This document shows, piece by piece, positions 48,906 to 53,172 of a stretch of 53,172 nucleotides of DNA (its first letter is position 1; each line of letters begins with the position of its first letter). The DNA is taken from positions 1-53,172 of the forward strand of contig CADCHG010000010.1 in NCBI GenBank assembly GCA_902801155.1, written 5' to 3'. Made by a program: the position numbers and the translations under genes. The notes beneath the pieces are model-generated. The model did not search any database. It saw nothing but the letters and a program-made list of their open reading frames with translations, and had not been told where the DNA came from. Source of the DNA: an uncultured Prevotellaceae bacterium. GTDB lineage: Bacteria > Bacteroidota > Bacteroidia > Bacteroidales > Bacteroidaceae.

Positions 48906-50894
48906 ATGAAGAGAAAGCTATTCCTGACATCACTCGCTATTGTCAGCTCCCTTGGTTCTTTTGCCCAGAGCAACGAGATGATTATTCAGGCAAAGAAACC
49001 CGGTGCTGCTATCCAAAGCACAATGTACGGTATTTTTTTCGAGGACATCAACTATGCTGCCGACGGAGGCCTCTATGCCGAGATGGTGGCAAACCGTTCA
49101 TTCGAGTACCCCAACAGCTTTGCTTGCTGGGATATCTCCGGCAAGGTGAGCCTCAAGGATGACGGACCTTTCGACAAGAACCCTCACTATGTGCGTCTCT
49201 CCCCTTCCGGTTTCCGCGACAAGCACACCATGATTGAGAATCACGGTTTCTTCGGCATGGGAGTGAAGAAGGATCACGAGTATCGCTTTACCGTATGGGC
49301 TCGTTGTCCAGAGGGTGGCAACGCAAAGATATGGGTTGACCTCGTGGATAATGCCACCATGACCGACGACCAGAAGTTAGGCAATGGAGGCATTGACATC
49401 AGCGGCAAGGAATGGAAGAAATACTCTCTTATCCTCAAGCCAAAGAAGACATTCGAAAAAGCTCACCTACGCGTATGGGGCGACAGCAAGGTCATAACCG
49501 ACCTTGAGCACGTCAGCCTCTTCCCTGTTGATACTTGGAAAGGTCGCGAGAACGGAATGCGTAAGGATCTTGCGCAAGCCCTTAACGACATGAAGCCGGG
49601 CATCTTCCGTTTCCCTGGCGGATGTATCGTCGAGGGTACAGACCTCGCCACGCGCTATCAATGGAAGAATACCGTAGGACCTGTGGAGAACCGTCCACTT
49701 AACGAGAACCGCTGGCACTACACCTTCACTACCCGCTATTACCCCAACTACTTCCAGAGCTACGGACTTGGCTTCTTCGAGTTCTTCCAACTCTGCGAGG
49801 ACTTCGGATGTGATGCCCTCCCTGTCCTCAACTGCGGTATGGCTTGCCAGTATCAGAATCCAGAGAAGACCGACCAGTATGTTGCTCTCGACGATCTCGG
49901 TCCTTATATTCAGGATGCTCTCGACCTGATTGAGTTCGCCAACGGCGATGCAAGCACCACTTGGGGCAAGGTACGTGCGGATATGGGGCATCCAGAGCCC
50001 TTCAACCTCAAATTCCTCGCCATCGGAAATGAGCAATGGGATTATAAGGACAACCCTGCCTTCACCTCACGCCTGAAGAAATTCCTCGACGTTCTCAAGG
50101 CGAAGCACCCGGAAATCAAATACATAGGAACAACCGGTCCCGACTCTGAGGGTAGCAAATTTGATATGCTCCAACCTAAGATGAAGGAACTGAAGGCAGA
50201 CCTTTACGACGAGCATTTCTATCGTAACGAGCAATGGTTCACCGACTCTGTAAACCGCCACCGCTACGACAAATACGACCGTTCAAAAGGCGCTCCAAAA
50301 GTATTTGCAGGAGAGTATGCCTGTCATGGCAAGGGAAAGAAATGGAACCACTTCAACGCAGCCCTTCTCGAAGCAGCCTTCATGACCGGATATGAGCGTA
50401 ACGCAGACGTCGTTCACATGGCTACCTACGCCCCTCTCTTTGCCCACGTGGAGGGCTGGCAATGGCGCCCTGATGCTATCTGGTACGACAATCTCAACTC
50501 TTTCAAGACCTGCTCATACTGGGTACAATATCTCTACGCCCACTACAAAGGCACCAACGTTCTCCCGCTCACTATGAACAATAAGGCTGTTGCAGGCGAC
50601 AGCGACCAGAACGGTCTGTCAGCCTCAGCCGTCATCAACAAGCCAACAGGCGAGATCTACGTCAAGGTTGCAAACATCAGCGACAAGGCTCAGAGCATCA
50701 GACTTAACCTCAAGGGTGTCAAGGCTCTCACAAGCGGTAAGGTCATAACCCTCCACTCCGACAACCCGATAGAAGAGAACTCCATCCAGAGACCTGACGC
50801 TATCCTGCCTGTCGAGAAGGATATTGAGGTTGCCGGCTCTATACTCGACACAGAAGTTCCGGCAAAGACATTCGCCGTATTCGTACTGAAGTAA
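48906..50894 (+). CDS. Secreted GH51 alpha-L-arabinofuranosidase
   Basis: A 662-residue enzyme with signal peptide (MKRKLFLTSLAIVSSLGSFAQ) that releases terminal arabinofuranose from arabinan or arabinoxylan. MYGIFFEDINYAADGGLYAEMVANRSFEY starts the fold, then a carbohydrate-binding-like insert (about residues 60-200), then the barrel: FRFPGGCIVEG, AIGNEQWDY with the acid/base Glu (about residue 376), and VFAGEYACHG with the nucleophile (about residue 470). It is divergent from GH43, and the two probably act on the same polymer: the endo-type GH43 on the backbone, GH51 on the products or side chains. Confidence 0.92.
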   Translation: MKRKLFLTSLAIVSSLGSFAQSNEMIIQAKKPGAAIQSTMYGIFFEDINYAADGGLYAEMVANRSFEYPNSFACWDISGKVSLKDDGPFDKNPHYVRLSPSGFRDKHTMIENHGFFGMGVKKDHEYRFTVWARCPEGGNAKIWVDLVDNATMTDDQKLGNGGIDISGKEWKKYSLILKPKKTFEKAHLRVWGDSKVITDLEHVSLFPVDTWKGRENGMRKDLAQALNDMKPGIFRFPGGCIVEGTDLATRYQWKNTVGPVENRPLNENRWHYTFTTRYYPNYFQSYGLGFFEFFQLCEDFGCDALPVLNCGMACQYQNPEKTDQYVALDDLGPYIQDALDLIEFANGDASTTWGKVRADMGHPEPFNLKFLAIGNEQWDYKDNPAFTSRLKKFLDVLKAKHPEIKYIGTTGPDSEGSKFDMLQPKMKELKADLYDEHFYRNEQWFTDSVNRHRYDKYDRSKGAPKVFAGEYACHGKGKKWNHFNAALLEAAFMTGYERNADVVHMATYAPLFAHVEGWQWRPDAIWYDNLNSFKTCSYWVQYLYAHYKGTNVLPLTMNNKAVAGDSDQNGLSASAVINKPTGEIYVKVANISDKAQSIRLNLKGVKALTSGKVITLHSDNPIEENSIQRPDAILPVEKDIEVAGSILDTEVPAKTFAVFVLK

Positions 50895-50930
50895 CACATC
50901 CCCATAAACATACAAACAACCTAAAAGAAA

Positions 50931-50972
50931 CTCCCCCAACTCTTCCCGTCAAGCGGGAAATGGTTGGGGGAG
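50931..50972. terminator. Hairpin between GH51 and the GTPase gene
   Basis: Stem CTCCCCCAAC (50931-50940) / GTTGGGGGAG (50963-50972), with an inner TTCCCG / CGGGAA stem. Leftward it is followed by TTTCTTTT, so it serves the GTPase gene; it may also end the convergent GH51 transcript. Confidence 0.7.
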
Positions 50973-50982
50973 CAACTGTTTC

Positions 50983-52071
50983 CTACACAATCCTGTGCGT
51001 CGGATTTGGTCTTCCCGGCTGAAGGAATCTCCAGGCAAGGATCTCGTTATCATATTTATCTCCGATAGCAGAGGCTATAACATCCTTCACAATATCATTA
51101 AGATGCTCAGGACTTGTCTCTACACGAGCATTGACGATAAGTTTCAGATTCTCGCTTGTACCGGCAGTACCGCGCAACTGCAAAGTAGAAACATCACCCG
51201 TGATATTACCAACGGCATACTGTGCGCCATTCTCGGCAATAACCTTGACATGACCAACGCGCAGTTTCTCATTCTTCACAACCTTTGCAATACCGTTCAT
51301 GATGTCCTTAAGCAACGTGTCCCAATAAGCAGGAGTTTTACTGCTAACAGCCACCGTACCGTTAAGCCATCCCAACACAGCCTCTCCATGAGCATATTTG
51401 TCGTAGTTGATGTCGAGGATAGTCTTTCCGCTACCCAGTCTATGGCCTACCTCTTCCAACCACTCCACAACGCCGATACCGTTCTGCGTGCTTACCGTCA
51501 TAACTGCAGTATGCGGGAAACAGGTCTGTGTATCCTTTTTCAGTTTCTCAAGTTCAGAATCGCTCAACAGGTCGGTCTTTGTTATGAGGATTACCTCACT
51601 CTCCTCCAACTGTTTACGATAGATATAGGCTGCATCCTCGTGAAGGCCTCCGTCACCGCCATAGATGATAGACCTCAGTCGCAAAGGATCTGAAAGGACT
51701 GTAAGAGGCGATACAAGAACCTCCGTATCAAGGTATTTCTTCATCGGACGTATAATCGTTGCGGTAAGGTCGGCACAACTGCCCACCGGCTCTGCAAGAA
51801 TCACATCTGCCTCCACTTCCTTGCGGAGCTTCTTGATGGCATCTGTGAAACCGTCGAAATTACAGCAGAAGCAGCTTCCTGCCACCTCCTGAACCTGCAG
51901 GTTTGCCTGTCGCAGCAATCGACTGTCAACAAGTTCCGGAGCCTGATCATTTGTAATCAATCCTACTCGCAAGCCTTTTGCCATAAGTCTCTGTGCCACA
52001 TCCCATATAAGTGTGGTCTTACCGGCTCCCAAGAAACCACCGGTGATTATCAATCTTGTCTGTTTATCCAT
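50983..52071 (-). CDS. CobW/G3E-family GTPase
   Basis: A 362-residue G3E P-loop GTPase. Walker A LIITGGFLGAGKTTLIWDV is at the N-terminus, GSCFCCNFDGF gives the CxCC metal-binding motif of the CobW/ZNG group, and LITKTDLL is the guanine-binding motif. The C-terminal domain starts near residue 230. Such proteins load metals (Zn, Co, Ni) into targets. No zinc- or cobalamin-related gene is adjacent, so the metal is open. ATG 52071 is preferred; 52077 is a TTG. It is 41 bp after the aquaporin gene. Confidence 0.88.
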   Translation of the reverse strand: MDKQTRLIITGGFLGAGKTTLIWDVAQRLMAKGLRVGLITNDQAPELVDSRLLRQANLQVQEVAGSCFCCNFDGFTDAIKKLRKEVEADVILAEPVGSCADLTATIIRPMKKYLDTEVLVSPLTVLSDPLRLRSIIYGGDGGLHEDAAYIYRKQLEESEVILITKTDLLSDSELEKLKKDTQTCFPHTAVMTVSTQNGIGVVEWLEEVGHRLGSGKTILDINYDKYAHGEAVLGWLNGTVAVSSKTPAYWDTLLKDIMNGIAKVVKNEKLRVGHVKVIAENGAQYAVGNITGDVSTLQLRGTAGTSENLKLIVNARVETSPEHLNDIVKDVIASAIGDKYDNEILAWRFLQPGRPNPTHRIV

Positions 52072-52075
52072 TTTC

Positions 52076-52119
52076 AATTTTCAATTATCCATTATCAATT
52101 TTCAATTTTCAATTATTTG
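52076..52119. repeat. A/T-rich CAATT repeat in the GTPase-aquaporin gap
   Basis: Short degenerate repeats of TCAATTTTCAATTA type, 9-11 bp long, with CCATTATCAA variants. Similar stretches are common between genes in Bacteroidales. It touches the aquaporin stop and precedes the GTPase start. Confidence 0.5.
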
Positions 52120-52922
52120 TTACATCCGCACTGGCAGTTCTTCTTCTTGTTGATAGGCTCAAGAATATACTTGAACAGGAGCGCAGCAACCGTTCCGCCC
52201 AAGATAGGAGCAAAGATATAAACCCAGAACCAACCGCCTACCTCATCAGGCATAGCAGCACTACCCCATCCTATGAGATATGCCACGATACGAGGTCCGA
52301 AGTCGCGAGCAGGATTCAAGCCTGCCTGAGTAAGCGGAGCCACAAAGAAGATTATGCTTGATACGGTAAGACCAATGAACAATGGCTGAAGATCAGAAGA
52401 AGGACGTCCTACATTACAGTCCTCCGTCAAGGCAAAGATGAAGAGGGCGAGCAGCATAGTGCCGAATCCCTCCGCAAGCATAGCCAAAGGCAGGGACACC
52501 GTGGCTATTGAGTCGCCCGGATTAGGATAGAACTCACCGAACATACGTGCCGTATCAACCGAACCTGCCGAACCCCTCGCAATATTATGCACCAATTCAT
52601 ATTGCGCTATCGACGGACTGAAAAGCACATAGAGCATAGCGCCCGCAAGAATAGCGCCGACAAACTGAGCCGTCAGATAACTCGGCAACTGCTTGGCCTT
52701 CATACGACCAGCCACCACCATAGCCACCGACACGGCAGGATTAAGATGTGCACAGCAGATGTTGCGGGTAAGGAATATTGCCAATGTCACGCCAACACCC
52801 CATACCAAGCCAATCTGGAAAATACTGTTATACTCACCGAAGAGCACAGCCACGGCCACACTACTGCAGCCAAACAATGTGAGGATGAAAGTCCCCAGCA
52901 TTTCTCCAATAAATCCTCTCAT
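52113..52922 (-). CDS. MIP-family channel, probable glycerol facilitator (aquaglyceroporin)
   Basis: A 269-residue MIP-family channel with six hydrophobic segments and both NPA boxes: AHLNPAVSVAMV (near residue 60) and AGLNPARDFGPR (near 200). The Asp after NPAR in the second box is typical of glycerol-conducting members such as GlpF. It ends CQCGCNK, an unusual cysteine-rich tail of unknown meaning. No glycerol kinase is next to it. The start MRGFIGEMLGTFIL is standard. No good promoter is seen between 52923 and 53037. Confidence 0.88.
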   Translation of the reverse strand: MRGFIGEMLGTFILTLFGCSSVAVAVLFGEYNSIFQIGLVWGVGVTLAIFLTRNICCAHLNPAVSVAMVVAGRMKAKQLPSYLTAQFVGAILAGAMLYVLFSPSIAQYELVHNIARGSAGSVDTARMFGEFYPNPGDSIATVSLPLAMLAEGFGTMLLALFIFALTEDCNVGRPSSDLQPLFIGLTVSSIIFFVAPLTQAGLNPARDFGPRIVAYLIGWGSAAMPDEVGGWFWVYIFAPILGGTVAALLFKYILEPINKKKNCQCGCNK

Positions 52923-53037
52923 TTTCGTTATAATTTGTATTAGTTTAAACGTGAGTTCGACGACTTGCTTTAGCTTGGTGAGCCTTTGCGAACAATTTAT
53001 TCTGTTGTATATTGTTGACTATCATGTGGTTGAAAGA

Positions 53038-53144
53038 GCTCTGAAGGAGCGATACCTAATAGGGCAGTCCGTCAGGGCTGTTATATTTGTCGATATAGGG
53101 GGTATGAGGTCTGAAGGACCGACACCTAAAGTCTTCAGGTGTCG
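53038..53144. repeat. Palindromic cluster with TGAAG-centred stems
   Basis: GCTCTGAAGGAGC (53038-53050), GGTCTGAAGGACC (53108-53120), CGACACCT / AGGTGTCG (53120-53144). The first two are each followed by CGAYACCTAA. Different stems, constant centre, as in the 23817-24057 cluster. Window bases 52923-53037 and 53145-53172 show no gene. Confidence 0.7.
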
Positions 53145-53172
53145 CACTTACAGCGCTCCTTTAATCACGCAT

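Noticed and set aside
1-53172. tRNA or rRNA genes
   Set aside because: I saw no cloverleaf with TTCRA arm nor any rRNA sequence by reading; a tRNAscan run would settle this.

Overview
The window looks like a chromosomal piece of a Bacteroidales bacterium, most likely a gut or rumen Prevotella-type organism. Four things point there. Promoters match the Bacteroidetes form (TTTG, about 19-20 bp, TAnnTTTG) at many genes. Families typical of the order are present (DUF4954, DUF3575, BT4734/VirE-N primase-like protein, CarboxypepD-type outer-membrane barrel). An arg-pro operon carries a GNAT protein next to argR and argG. There is also an arabinan-degrading GH43/GH51 pair. Species assignment is inference only.

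Layout. (1) 148-10201: a leftward biosynthetic run, argR-GNAT-argG-pspC-argC-argD-proC-proB-proA-murF, headed by a promoter with ArgR-like palindromes, then a lipoprotein gene. (2) 10198-14500: leftward housekeeping genes PASTA protein-rluD-ddl-acyltransferase-lipoprotein, and rpmH. (3) 14697-18483: rightward efp-glycosyltransferase-radC-sufT-lpxH, closed by a strong terminator. (4) 18495-29251: an accessory stretch holding eight of nine copies of a short repeat, the ninth being at 13512. It contains a RAYT (Y1/HUH transposase-like) gene, a BT4734-like primase/ATPase with 21-bp direct repeats upstream, three genes of unknown function, rtcB with a long foldable leader, and a MetE-like/Lrp divergent pair. 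(5) 29258-34814: an outer-membrane barrel, nagB and a DUF4954 protein. (6) 35234-46377: a six-gene leftward envelope operon (DUF3575 plus coiled coil, DUF5119-like lipoprotein, DUF3575, OmpA-like protein, a barrel protein with internal repeats, TPR protein) with one clear promoter and one clear terminator. (7) 46620-52922: divergent GH43 and GH51, then a CobW-type GTPase and an aquaglyceroporin. The right edge is a palindrome-rich spacer.

The most unusual structure is the repeat in region 4 (one copy, 13512, lies to its left). Its core is three RGTAACR heptamers followed by ATAAGR. Because 7 is 1 modulo 3, the core puts TAA in all three reading frames of one strand and none on the other. Every copy with an identifiable upstream gene lies in the sense direction at or after that gene's 3' end, and three genes (18510, 20100, 25622) take their stop codon from inside a copy. 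The RAYT gene is one of them. Its 5' side carries an extended copy of the repeat that includes its promoter, and that promoter copy recurs at 23633-23714. A second, independent family consists of 11-bp tandem arrays (consensus near AACGGACYTRN) at four intergenic sites. A third point of interest is the structured leader between a near-consensus promoter and rtcB.

All product names come from reading motifs in the translations; no database search was run.
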